This document shows positions 7,051 through 13,719 of a stretch of 13,719 nucleotides of DNA, piece after piece. The position numbers were made by a program, and so were the translations under genes. The notes below the pieces were generated by a model. It made no database searches and was not told the origin of the DNA. It was given only the letters and a program-made list of their open reading frames with translations. Source of the DNA: an uncultured Prevotellaceae bacterium (GTDB taxonomy: Bacteria > Bacteroidota > Bacteroidia > Bacteroidales > Muribaculaceae); the NCBI GenBank assembly GCA_937916085.1, contig CALGGO010000087.1, forward strand, positions 1-13,719, given 5' to 3'. The number at the start of each line of letters is the position of its first letter. The stretch's first letter is position 1.

Positions 7051-7200
7051 TTGTTCCTAGCCATTCCTAGCCATTCCTAGCTATTCCTAGCCATTCCTAG
7101 CCATTCCTAGCCATTCCTAGCCATTCCTAGCCATTCCTAGCCATTCCTAGTTATTCCTAGCTATTCCTAGCCATTCCTAGCTACTCCTATCTACTCCTAT
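7051..7200. repeat. Tandem array of fifteen 10-bp units (CCATTCCTAG)
   Basis: Fifteen consecutive 10-bp units run without any insertion or deletion. Nine units are exactly CCATTCCTAG. The others differ at one to four positions and cluster toward the ends (TTGTTCCTAG first, CTACTCCTAT as the last two). The period is not a multiple of three and the array lies between convergent genes, so it is non-coding. It starts 20 bp past the retropepsin stop and abuts an A7 run at 7204-7210. The unit length is close to one helical turn. Confidence 0.95.
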
Positions 7201-7203
7201 CCC

Positions 7204-7251
7204 AAAAAAACAGAGAGACCGAGGGATTTATCACAAATTCAACTCGGCCTC
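7204..7251 (-). terminator. Probable terminator of the sigma/anti-sigma operon
   Basis: On the minus strand GAGGCCGAG (7243-7251) pairs with CTCGGTCTC (7215-7223), nine pairs with one G-U, around a 19-nt loop. It is followed by TCTG and seven Ts. It lies about 235 bp past the stop of the operon at 7487. The remainder of 7252-7486 holds no gene; it includes an 8-bp inverted repeat (GTATTTCC 7419-7426, GGAAATAC 7449-7456) and a short CTAAAAACTTTTTAG palindrome at 7360-7374. Confidence 0.45.
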
Positions 7252-7486
7252 AATACTATTGCAAATAAAAAGAGTAAAATGAAGTTATTCTAAATCAAAT
7301 CAACAACTAAGAGTGTGTGATTTCAAAAAAAATAATATAACCATCGTAATTAATACCACCTAAAAACTTTTTAGTTTGTTAAGTCTTTTTCTGTCATGAA
7401 AAAAGCTATGGATTGAATGTATTTCCGCCTTCTAAACACAGGTACTATGGAAATACTGCATCAAGTAGTCTCTTTTTAACATTCTT

Positions 7487-8857
7487 TTAGAAATCCACCG
7501 AGAGTCCCATCTGCAGGTTGAAGTTGAATGGGTGCTCGTTGCGCAGGGTGTTGAGCGGCATGGTGGTAATGTAATGCGAGAGTTTAGGCTCGATGTAGAT
7601 TCCCACATGCTTGCTGAAGTTGTACTGCGCTCCTGCTGTGGCGTGTACCGACCACTGCAGGCGCTTGATGGTGACATCATCCTTACCGAATGAGGCATCC
7701 ACTACCCTCTCGACCATTCCCTCGCCACCAACGAATGTGGTGAGGCCTTTGTATCGCCAGAAGTTCCACCTCACGCCAAAGGGCAGACCTATCAGCTTAA
7801 TGTTCTGCTTAAATGTGTCGCCGCCATTGTCGGGGGTGACATCGCTGCTCATAGAGGTGAAGTTGAGACCCACGTTGCCGTAGAGGTTTCCCACAATGCG
7901 CTTGGTGAAAGTGAGTCCAAAGGTGAGCGGCATGTGGTGGTGGTAGTCGTAGCTCACTGGCGGTGCCACGCTGGGCGACATCCCTGGTGCCGCCGGTGCC
8001 ATCATCATGCCTTGGGGCGGTGTGGCGGCAGGAGCCAGCATCTGAGCCGACGAGCCGTTTACTGTGTTGTTGCGGTCGGCAGAGATGAGTCCATTGCCAT
8101 AAGCCGCTAGAAGCATACTGGTCTTCTTGCCAGGCTTGGTGAGCGACATCTTTTCCCGCGCCAGGCGTCGAGCGTTAGCGTCATAGACGAGATGCTGCTG
8201 ATAGGTGCTGTCGGTGTAGCTCTTCCACGGCTCCATCGCGTCTTGGTTCATGGCGTTGTCATACTGGCTGTACAGCTCCTCAAGCGCCAGCATGGTCTCG
8301 ATGTCGTAGTAGTAGTTCTCGGGGTCAAACTCATTAGGATAATCGGCAAGGTCGATAGGCTCGTTGAAGTTGGCGGCAAGCAGCTCGTTGTTGATAATAT
8401 CAGTCTCGTGGGCTGTGCTGTGCTGCGAGTTGTCGGCATCGCTGCGATTTTGTCTCGGAGCTCTGTCATAGACGGGAGGCAAATAGGGTTGCGACTGCTG
8501 CGGCTGAGTGCTGCCAGCCTGCGCCAGCAGTGGCTCATCGGCAACGTCAGGGCGCTGTGAGGCTGGTGGGTCACTAACTACCGATGGAGTGTCACCTCCC
8601 TTTGTACCCGATGCCAGCATATCACCAGTGCCGTCATGCTTGTTGTTGAGCAGGAAAAATCCAGTAGTTGCTACTATGGCAACAACAGCGGCGGCAGCGG
8701 CGGCGCGCCACAGGCGAGGCGCTATCCTCGCTTGCCGCGCTGGCTGTACCTGCTTGCCGACCGACTTGGCGATAGCCTCCCATGTTCCCTCGGGGACCTC
8801 ACGGGTGGCGTCTTGTGCTTTCTGCTTTACAGCGTCAAGCCAGTCGTTATTTTTCAT
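7487..8857 (-). CDS. Anti-sigma-like membrane protein with C-terminal outer-membrane beta-barrel domain
   Basis: This 456-residue protein is encoded directly after an ECF sigma factor. The N-terminus (MKNNDWLDAVKQKAQD...VPEGTWEAI) resembles the cytoplasmic ends of Bacteroidota proteins paired with ECF sigmas. Residues 51-70 form one membrane helix (AAAAAAVVAIVATTGFFLL). A long low-complexity region follows, rich in Pro, Gln, Asp and Met (about 75-305). The C-terminal part (about 309-456) alternates like a small outer-membrane beta-barrel and ends FNFNLQMGLSVDF, with the terminal Phe typical of such proteins. I chose the ATG at 8855-8857, overlapping the sigma stop by 11 bp. The in-frame ATG at 8867-8869 (overlap 23 bp) is equally usable and would add four residues. 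Sigma sequestration is inferred from gene order and the N-terminal pattern. No zinc-binding or FecR motif is seen. Confidence 0.75.
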   Translation of the reverse strand: MKNNDWLDAVKQKAQDATREVPEGTWEAIAKSVGKQVQPARQARIAPRLWRAAAAAAVVAIVATTGFFLLNNKHDGTGDMLASGTKGGDTPSVVSDPPASQRPDVADEPLLAQAGSTQPQQSQPYLPPVYDRAPRQNRSDADNSQHSTAHETDIINNELLAANFNEPIDLADYPNEFDPENYYYDIETMLALEELYSQYDNAMNQDAMEPWKSYTDSTYQQHLVYDANARRLAREKMSLTKPGKKTSMLLAAYGNGLISADRNNTVNGSSAQMLAPAATPPQGMMMAPAAPGMSPSVAPPVSYDYHHHMPLTFGLTFTKRIVGNLYGNVGLNFTSMSSDVTPDNGGDTFKQNIKLIGLPFGVRWNFWRYKGLTTFVGGEGMVERVVDASFGKDDVTIKRLQWSVHATAGAQYNFSKHVGIYIEPKLSHYITTMPLNTLRNEHPFNFNLQMGLSVDF

Positions 8858-9446
8858 GTTGTTGCTCATAGTGGTTGTAATTGTTGTGCTCGTTAATGTA
8901 ATTCTTGATCTTATGTGCCAGGAGAGCTTTTGCCCTTGCCAGCTGCGACGATGATGACTTCTCGTTAATGCCCAGTTGCTCGGCAATCTCACGGTGGGAA
9001 TAACCGTCAAGGCAATAGAGGTTAAACACTGTGCGGTAGCCGTCGGGCAGCTCGGCCACCATCTCGAGGATGGTGCTGGCGTCGAGGCTGTTGACTTCGG
9101 CCACCGTAGCCTCTTCCATCATGTCGGGCGGCGGGTCGTCAAGGTCGGCGGTGTCAATAGTCAATGAGCTCAGCCGCTTGCGACTCCGCAAGAAATTGAT
9201 AGCGGTATTCACGGCAATGCGTGTGAGCCATGCCTGCAGCGAGCCGTCCCCTGCCCACGCGAAGCTGTCAATCATAGTGTAGGCCTTGATGAATGAGTCT
9301 TGCAGCACATCTTTGGCATCATCGTCATTGCCCACATAGCTGAAGATTTTAGCCATCAGCAGTGGCGAGTATCGGTCAAAGAGAGCGCGCTGAGCATCTG
9401 CTTTGCCCCGCTTGCATCCTCTCGCGATATCTCGTTCACTCATCAT
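8847..9446 (-). CDS. ECF-type RNA polymerase sigma factor
   Basis: This 199-residue protein is a two-domain sigma-70 factor of the extracytoplasmic-function class, which redirects RNA polymerase to a small set of promoters. Region 2 covers about 20-90, with the core-binding DVLQDSFIKAY (46-56) and the -10-recognising LTRIAVNTAINFLRSRK (74-90). An acidic linker (about 97-125) leads to region 4 (about 130-178), with ELPDGYRTVF and the helix-turn-helix YSHREIAEQLGINEKSSSSQLARAK. The frame opens with two adjacent Met codons (9444-9446 and 9441-9443); either could be the start. Its 3' end overlaps the start of the membrane/barrel gene, so the two are probably translationally coupled and co-regulated. 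A TAATTTTG element lies 30 bp upstream. No susC/susD/FecR genes follow, so this does not look like a polysaccharide-utilisation sigma. Confidence 0.93.
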   Translation of the reverse strand: MMSERDIARGCKRGKADAQRALFDRYSPLLMAKIFSYVGNDDDAKDVLQDSFIKAYTMIDSFAWAGDGSLQAWLTRIAVNTAINFLRSRKRLSSLTIDTADLDDPPPDMMEEATVAEVNSLDASTILEMVAELPDGYRTVFNLYCLDGYSHREIAEQLGINEKSSSSQLARAKALLAHKIKNYINEHNNYNHYEQQHEK

Positions 9447-9475
9447 GATTCAGCATTCTTTAAACACACGAGGTG

Positions 9476-9483
9476 CAAAATTA
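9476..9483 (-). promoter_or_regulatory. Putative -7 element of the sigma operon
   Basis: The minus strand reads TAATTTTG, an exact TAnnTTTG match, about 30 bp upstream of the sigma start. No clear TTTG box is present. The upstream position is instead occupied by the A/T-rich palindrome at 9492-9519. Confidence 0.5.
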
Positions 9484-9491
9484 CTGCATCA

Positions 9492-9519
9492 TTTCTTGAA
9501 AAAAAATTTTTTCAAGAAA
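9492..9519. repeat. 28-bp palindrome upstream of the ECF sigma gene
   Basis: TTTCTTGAAAAAA (9492-9504) and TTTTTTCAAGAAA (9507-9519) are perfect complements around two bases. The palindrome sits just upstream of the sigma -7 element, covering the -33 region. With a 2-nt spacer and A/T-rich arms it fits a regulator site or bent DNA better than a terminator, although a terminator on either strand is possible. Confidence 0.6.
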
Positions 9520-9616
9520 AAAGTGCTCGCTGGCGGTGCTTATAAGATCTTATATAAAAATTCAATGAACTCACCCACTAAACACCACACTACACGAAAT
9601 ACTGCACCATATATAG

Positions 9617-9643
9617 AAAAAAAACTAAGATTAACTTAGTTTT
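9617..9643 (-). terminator. Second (distal) terminator of the small lipoprotein gene
   Basis: On the minus strand AAAACTAAG (9635-9643) pairs with CTTAGTTTT (9621-9629) around a 5-nt loop. The terminating T run is eight long (complement of 9617-9624). It lies just beyond the stronger terminator at 9652-9689 and shields the sigma promoter from readthrough. Confidence 0.65.
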
Positions 9644-9651
9644 CTCTCAAC

Positions 9652-9689
9652 AAAAAAAAGCTGCTCTCCACACACGTGGAAAACAGCTT
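9652..9689 (-). terminator. Main terminator of the small lipoprotein gene
   Basis: On the minus strand AAGCTG (9684-9689) pairs with CAGCTT (9658-9663), and after a 3x3 internal loop TCCAC (9676-9680) pairs with GTGGA (9667-9671). Eight Ts follow (complement of 9652-9659). It lies 24 bp past the stop codon. Confidence 0.85.
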
Positions 9690-9712
9690 CAAAGCTTTTT
9701 AGTGAGTTGCAA

Positions 9713-9991
9713 TTATTTTGCAGGTTCCTCAGCTGGCTTGCTAGGAGCAGCCTCCTCAGCGGGCTTGCTAGGAGCAGCAACTTCCTCAGCGGGCTTGCTA
9801 GGAGCAGCAACTTCCTCAGCGGGCTTGCTTGCACTTACTTGCTCAGCAGAAGGAGCACTTACTTGCTCAGTGCTAACTGCAGAAGCAGAAGCAGAAGTAG
9901 AGTCAGAAGCACTCTTGGCAGCCTCGTTACCAGTGCAAGAGAACAGAGATACGCTAGCGATAACAGCAACTAATAAAACTAACTTTTTCAT
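9713..9991 (-). CDS. Small Ala/Pro/Glu-rich repeat lipoprotein
   Basis: This 92-residue protein opens MKKLVLLVAVIASVSLFSC, a clear type II signal peptide with Cys19 as the lipid anchor. The mature part is low-complexity: a Ser/Ala stretch with two EQVSA motifs, then four KPAEE repeats (spacing ten, ten and nine residues, mostly KPAEEVAAPS), ending EPAK. There is no catalytic motif or folded domain. Such tails often span periplasm or peptidoglycan or act as flexible surface spacers; that role is inference. The gene has its own promoter (10063-10092) and two tandem terminators, so it is probably a strongly expressed single-gene unit. I do not recognise a named family. Confidence 0.85.
   Translation of the reverse strand: MKKLVLLVAVIASVSLFSCTGNEAAKSASDSTSASASAVSTEQVSAPSAEQVSASKPAEEVAAPSKPAEEVAAPSKPAEEAAPSKPAEEPAK
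9726..9842. repeat. 27/30-bp in-frame tandem repeats in the lipoprotein gene
   Basis: TCCTCAGC starts at 9726, 9753, 9783 and 9813, so the units are 27, 30 and 30 bp plus a partial last unit. The two 30-bp units are identical. The missing 3 bp in the first unit removes one Val codon and keeps the frame. This is a likely site of copy-number variation between strains. Confidence 0.85.
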
Positions 9992-10062
9992 TTCTTAAAA
10001 ATTTAATAAGTAAATAATAAAACAATAAATAATTTCTTTTTTGGTTGTTTCGAAAAACGGTG

Positions 10063-10092
10063 CAAAATTATATCAAAAATTTTATATGCAAA
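10063..10092 (-). promoter_or_regulatory. Promoter of the small lipoprotein gene
   Basis: On the minus strand TTTG (10089-10092) and TAATTTTG (10063-10070) are 18 bp apart, an exact Bacteroidota -33/-7 pair. The predicted start near 10056 leaves a leader of about 65 nt. The rest of 9992-10327 is very A/T-rich and shows no gene; I see no convincing terminator for the synthetase gene that ends at 10328. Confidence 0.65.
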
Positions 10093-10327
10093 TCTTTTTT
10101 GAACTTTTTTTTTGACGAATATTTTGCAAAAATCTCGATTTTAACAAATAATTACCAAATTTTATAATTTTAAATTACACTCTATAAGCGCATTAAATAA
10201 AGAAATTTTGCTTTATTTGATTTTGTGTTAAATATTGTTTCTAAATCAATATATAGCCAAAATCGCTATTTTTCTGCCCCAAGAGGGGGTAATGGGCAAG
10301 GAGTAAAGAACTTAAGTTTTACCTAGA

Positions 10328-11986
10328 TTATCTATACAAGAACCTCTTGATGCTACGTTTTGGTGTCTTCTCAAACTCGTTGACCATAATCTCGATTTGT
10401 GAGATGCGCTCATAGGGAGCCACAAGTTTGTTGAGCTCGGCTTTCACCGTCTCCAAATGGCTAGGCAGCTGGTCACGGGTGATGCCATCGCGGTCCATAG
10501 AGTCGTAGTCGGGATATACGAGCGCTACCAGTTTATGGTCACGGTCCACCACAAGGCTCTCGCTAACATAAAGCATATTGTTTAATTTGGCTTCTATCTC
10601 CTCAGGATAGATATTCTGTCCATTCGAACTCAAGAGCATAGTCTTTAGGCGTCCGCGTATGAAGATGGTGCCGTCGGCACTCAGCGTGCCCATGTCACCG
10701 GTGTGCAGCCAGCCGTCATCATGCAGCACCTTGTCGGTGGCCTCGGTGTTATGGAAGTAGCCCTTCATCACGTTCTCACCCTTGATGCATATCTCGCCAG
10801 GGATGTTCTCGGGGTCGTCACTCAGAATTTTGCATTCCATTATTCCTGGCAGCACGCGGCCTGCGCTATGCAGCACAAACTCCCGCCAAGGGGTGTGGCT
10901 CACCAGCGGAGCGCACTCGGTCATACCATAGCCCACGGTGAACGGGAACTTGATTTTGTAGAGGAACTCCTCAACCTCGGCGTTGAAAGGGGCACCACCC
11001 ACTATCACTTCCTCAAACTCCCCGCCAAACGCCTCGATAAGGCGCTTGCGAATCTGCTCATATATCTTGCGGTCAAGGTAGGGTACTGCCAGCGCCCAGC
11101 GAAGCTTGGTCTTGCTGATCATGGGCACTATCATCTTGCTGTAGATCTTCTCAAGAACCAGTGGCACGCAAATCACGAGATGTGGCTTGATTTCCTGCAT
11201 AGCCTTTACAATCACCTTGGGCGCTGGGATGCGGCCAAGCAGGGTAATGTGCGACCCCACTGCCAAGGGTGTGAGCATGTCGAAGGCGCAGCCGTAGGCA
11301 TGGGCAAGAGGCAAGAACGACACGCAACGTGTGCCACGGCGGTGAAGCTGCGAGTTGATGCCATACACGATGTTGCCCGCCAGGTTGTTGCCGGTGAGCA
11401 TCACGCCCTTGCTGAATCCTGTGGTGCCGCTGGTGTAGTTGATTTCCATGAGCTCATCATTGCTGCGCTCTATGTAGTTAATGCCTGCGGCGGTGAAGCC
11501 GCCAGGATAAGCTTGCTGCATGAGGCTGTCGATGTTTTCTAGTACCGACTCCACAGCTTCTTCTTCCTTCTGCGCCAGCAGTTTGCCGTTGTCGAGCGAG
11601 ATGGCGGCGCGAATGTGGCGCATATTGTCGAAGTCAAACGACTCCCATATCGCATTGCTAGTATAGAGCAGACTTGCCTCGCTGTGGTTGATGATGTGCT
11701 GTGCGTCGCGTGGGTTGAACTCCTGAAGAATTGGAACAATTACCGCTCCATAGGTGATGGTGCCAATGAACACCACTACCCAGCTGGGGGTGTTCTTACC
11801 TATTAACGCCACCCTGTCGCCGGGCCTGATGCCACACTCTTTATATATAATGTGTAAACGTGCAATCTGCTCAGCAAAGTCGCCGTAGGTCAGAGTTTGC
11901 TTGGTGTTGTAGTCACTAAGTGCCGGCAGCTCCCAATTGTTGCGGAAGCTCTCCTCAAAAATCTTGATTGTATTTTCTTTCATCAT
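10328..11986 (-). CDS. Long-chain acyl-CoA synthetase-like AMP-binding enzyme
   Basis: This 552-residue ANL-superfamily adenylate-forming enzyme should activate a carboxylic acid, probably a fatty acid, with ATP and then transfer it to CoA or another thiol. Core motifs are intact: the P-loop YTSGTTGFSKG (184-194), VGYGMTE (351-357), GEICIKGENVMKGY (397-410), the adenosine-binding TGD (429-431), and hinge GRLKTMLLSSNGQNIYPEEIE (445-465, Arg446). The C-terminal lysine region is TPKRSIKRFLYR (541-552), with Lys547 in the usual catalytic position. There is no signal peptide, so it is cytoplasmic. Length is normal. Two adjacent ATGs (11984-11986 and 11981-11983) could be the start. Chain-length specificity cannot be read from the sequence. 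It is divergent from glgB, with promoters nearly back to back. Confidence 0.9.
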   Translation of the reverse strand: MMKENTIKIFEESFRNNWELPALSDYNTKQTLTYGDFAEQIARLHIIYKECGIRPGDRVALIGKNTPSWVVVFIGTITYGAVIVPILQEFNPRDAQHIINHSEASLLYTSNAIWESFDFDNMRHIRAAISLDNGKLLAQKEEEAVESVLENIDSLMQQAYPGGFTAAGINYIERSNDELMEINYTSGTTGFSKGVMLTGNNLAGNIVYGINSQLHRRGTRCVSFLPLAHAYGCAFDMLTPLAVGSHITLLGRIPAPKVIVKAMQEIKPHLVICVPLVLEKIYSKMIVPMISKTKLRWALAVPYLDRKIYEQIRKRLIEAFGGEFEEVIVGGAPFNAEVEEFLYKIKFPFTVGYGMTECAPLVSHTPWREFVLHSAGRVLPGIMECKILSDDPENIPGEICIKGENVMKGYFHNTEATDKVLHDDGWLHTGDMGTLSADGTIFIRGRLKTMLLSSNGQNIYPEEIEAKLNNMLYVSESLVVDRDHKLVALVYPDYDSMDRDGITRDQLPSHLETVKAELNKLVAPYERISQIEIMVNEFEKTPKRSIKRFLYR

Positions 11987-12051
11987 GGTGCAATGATGTT
12001 ATCTTTTTGCAATAGTGGAAATTTACATAACGTACCGTTAGTTTTAGCCCA

Positions 12052-12082
12052 CAAAATTAAAGAAAATTTCTAAAACTGCAAA
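12052..12082 (-). promoter_or_regulatory. Promoter of the acyl-CoA synthetase gene
   Basis: On the minus strand TTTG (12079-12082) and TAATTTTG (12052-12059) are 19 bp apart, an exact match to the Bacteroidota promoter. The predicted start is near 12045, about 60 nt upstream of the gene. Confidence 0.7.
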
Positions 12083-12086
12083 AAAT

Positions 12087-12118
12087 GTTGCAAACGTAAT
12101 TGATTTTTGTTATTTTTG
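12087..12118 (+). promoter_or_regulatory. Promoter of glgB with overlapping GCAAACGT half-site
   Basis: GTTG (12087-12090) and TATTTTTG (12111-12118) are 20 bp apart and fit the Bacteroidota -33/-7 pattern; the predicted start is near 12125. GCAAACGT (12090-12097) lies at the edge of the -33 box. It is identical to one arm plus centre of the palindrome upstream of the amylase gene. The second arm here is degenerate (AATTGA). Confidence 0.6.
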
Positions 12119-12163
12119 CACCAAACATTGATTTTCATCGACTACACATTATAAATATATATT

Positions 12164-13719
12164 ATGAAGAAAAAAACACTCTCCATCATCAAGGATGACC
12201 CCTGGCTGGAACCGTTTGAGGAAGCCATCGTGGGGCGTCACAACGATTTTTTGAACAAAGAGAAAGAGCTCACTGGCGAGAATGGCTCGCTGGTAGATTT
12301 TGCCAACGCCTACAACTACTATGGCCTGCACCACACCGACAAAGGCTGGGTGCTGCGCGAGTGGGCACCCGGCGCCACCGAGATTTTCGTGATTGGCGAC
12401 TTCAACAACTGGACCGAGTGCGCGCCCTACAAGATGCGGGCTCTCGACAATGGCAACTGGGAAATCGCCCTACCCGACCGCGGCATGAAACACGGCGACC
12501 TGTTCAAGCTCTCTATCCACTGGAACGGCGGTCAAGGCGAGCGCATTCCTGCCTACGCAACCCGTGTTGTCCAAGATGACAACACCAAGATTTTCTCGGC
12601 GCAGGTGTGGAACCCCGAGGAGAAATATGAGTTCAAGATAAAAAATTTCAAGCCCAATGTTAAGCCGCTGCTCATCTATGAGTGCCACATAGGCATGGCG
12701 CAGAACCGCGAGGGCGTGGGCACCTACGAGGAATTCCGCACGAACATATTGCCACGCATCGCCGACGACGGCTACAACGCCATCCAGATTATGGCGATTC
12801 AGGAGCACCCCTACTATGGGTCGTTTGGCTACCACGTGTCGAGCTTCTATGCCGCATCGAGCCGCTTTGGCACCCCCGAGGAGCTGAAGCATCTCATCGA
12901 TGACGCCCATTCGCGAGGCATAGCAGTGATTATGGACATCGTTCACTCCCACGCCGTGAAAAACGAGGTGGAGGGTCTGGGACGCTTCGACGGCAGCTAC
13001 GACCTGTACTTCTATGGCGACGGCAAGCGCGAGCATCCCGCCTGGGACTCGCTGTGCTTCGACTACGGCAAGAACGCGGTGCTCAACTTCCTGCTGAGCA
13101 ACTGCAAGTTCTGGCTCGAGGAGTACAAGTTCGACGGCTTCCGCTTCGATGGCGTCACGTCGATGCTCTACTACAACCACGGTCTGGGTCAGGCGTTTGG
13201 AGGATATGAGGACTACTACAACGGCAATCAGGATACCAACGCCATCACCTATCTCACTCTTGCCAACAAACTCATCCATGAAGTAAATCCTCATGCCATC
13301 ACCATTGCCGAGGAGATGAGCGGTATGCCAGGACTGGCACGCAAGGTGAAAGACGGCGGCATAGGCTTTGACTACCGCATGGCGATGGGTATTCCCGACT
13401 ATTGGATCAAGACCATCAAGGAGCAGAAAGACGAGCACTGGAAGCCTACCTCTATATTCTGGGAACTCACCAACCGACGTGCCGACGAGAAGACTATCTC
13501 CTACGCCGAGAGCCACGATCAGGCATTGGTTGGCGACAAGACCATCATCTTCCGCCTCATCGACAAGGAGATGTACTGGCACATGATGACCGGCGACGAC
13601 AATGGCGTGGTGAGCCGAGGCATTGCGCTGCACAAACTCATACGCCTAGTTACCGCATCGACTATCAACGGCGGCTACCTCAACTTCATGGGCAACGAGT
13701 GGGGACATCCCGAGTGGAT
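12164..13719 (+). CDS. glgB: 1,4-alpha-glucan (glycogen) branching enzyme, 3' end cut by window
   Basis: The first 518 residues of a branching enzyme are present and the frame is still open at the window edge. The usual length is near 670, so roughly 150 residues are missing. The enzyme cuts an alpha-1,4 chain and rejoins it through an alpha-1,6 bond during cytoplasmic glycogen synthesis. Residues about 55-145 are a CBM48-like N-terminal module (REWAPGATEIFVIGDFNNW). The GH13 core shows IMDIVHSHAV (Asp258), GFRFDGVTSMLY (nucleophile Asp329), IAEEMSGMPG (acid/base Glu383) and YAESHDQALVGDKT (Asp452). These exact motifs are those of the eukaryotic-type GH13_8 subfamily, known in Bacteroidota, rather than the classical bacterial GH13_9. 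The ATG at 12164 is preceded by an A/T-rich leader without a Shine-Dalgarno sequence. A 387-codon antisense frame inside it is a shadow. Confidence 0.96.
   Translation, partial: MKKKTLSIIKDDPWLEPFEEAIVGRHNDFLNKEKELTGENGSLVDFANAYNYYGLHHTDKGWVLREWAPGATEIFVIGDFNNWTECAPYKMRALDNGNWEIALPDRGMKHGDLFKLSIHWNGGQGERIPAYATRVVQDDNTKIFSAQVWNPEEKYEFKIKNFKPNVKPLLIYECHIGMAQNREGVGTYEEFRTNILPRIADDGYNAIQIMAIQEHPYYGSFGYHVSSFYAASSRFGTPEELKHLIDDAHSRGIAVIMDIVHSHAVKNEVEGLGRFDGSYDLYFYGDGKREHPAWDSLCFDYGKNAVLNFLLSNCKFWLEEYKFDGFRFDGVTSMLYYNHGLGQAFGGYEDYYNGNQDTNAITYLTLANKLIHEVNPHAITIAEEMSGMPGLARKVKDGGIGFDYRMAMGIPDYWIKTIKEQKDEHWKPTSIFWELTNRRADEKTISYAESHDQALVGDKTIIFRLIDKEMYWHMMTGDDNGVVSRGIALHKLIRLVTASTINGGYLNFMGNEWGHPEW

Noticed and set aside
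7051..7200. CRISPR array
   Set aside because: The units are contiguous 10-bp repeats with no spacers and no cas genes nearby.
9403..9639. 78-codon plus-strand ORF across the sigma promoter region
   Set aside because: It overlaps the sigma gene, the palindrome and the terminator, and is Lys/Asn-rich because of A runs; no domain or promoter supports it.
10253..10273. ATAGC/GCTAT hairpin followed by TTTTT on the plus strand
   Set aside because: Short stem, and no plus-strand gene upstream that it could terminate.
10277..10288. CCCC-AAGA-GGGG hairpin as terminator of the acyl-CoA synthetase gene
   Set aside because: Only four G-C pairs and no T run follows on the minus strand.
12470..13633. 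387-codon minus-strand open frame antisense to glgB
   Set aside because: The plus strand encodes an unmistakable branching enzyme; the antisense frame is a by-product of its codon use.

Overview
The window looks like a chromosomal segment of a Bacteroidales bacterium (Bacteroidota). The evidence is the repeated TAnnTTTG -7 promoter elements (often with TTTG about 18-20 bp upstream), the general lack of Shine-Dalgarno sequences, Bacteroidota-style lipoproteins, an ECF sigma/anti-sigma pair whose partner carries an outer-membrane barrel, and a eukaryotic-type (GH13_8) glycogen branching enzyme. Prevotellaceae or Muribaculaceae would fit, but I cannot assign a family from sequence alone. No insertion sequence, CRISPR array, tRNA or rRNA was seen.

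Layout, left to right. At 1-142 there is only the intrinsic terminator of rpsU. rpsU (bS21) lies on the minus strand at 143-337. Upstream of it, 338-712 holds no convincing gene, but it does hold a complete, apparently unannotated small-RNA unit: a perfect promoter at 665-694, several hairpins, and a terminator near 485-511, all on the minus strand. Next come two minus-strand secreted-protein genes, a beta-helix lipoprotein (713-2638) and a 980-residue multimodular alpha-amylase (3036-5978), separated by the amylase terminator. A divergent control region (5979-6188) with a LacI/PurR-type palindrome separates the amylase from a plus-strand retropepsin-Sel1 fusion (6189-7031).

The convergent gap 7032-7486 carries a strictly phased 15-unit, 10-bp tandem repeat and a minus-strand terminator. 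The minus-strand operon at 7487-9446 encodes an ECF sigma factor, overlapped by a membrane-anchored protein with a C-terminal outer-membrane-type barrel. A short repeat-rich lipoprotein (9713-9991) with two tandem terminators follows. Then comes an acyl-CoA synthetase (10328-11986, minus), divergent from glgB (12164 to the right edge, plus, truncated by the window).

Two genes act on alpha-glucans: the secreted amylase breaks down extracellular starch-like polymer, and GlgB branches intracellular glycogen. Both have a GCAAACGT element in their promoter regions, a full palindrome upstream of the amylase and a half-site overlapping the glgB promoter. This suggests, but does not prove, shared control by a LacI-family regulator. 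The strongest candidate for something undescribed is the structured RNA upstream of rpsU, which carries a perfect nine-base anti-Shine-Dalgarno complement near its 5' end in a lineage that mostly does not use such sequences.
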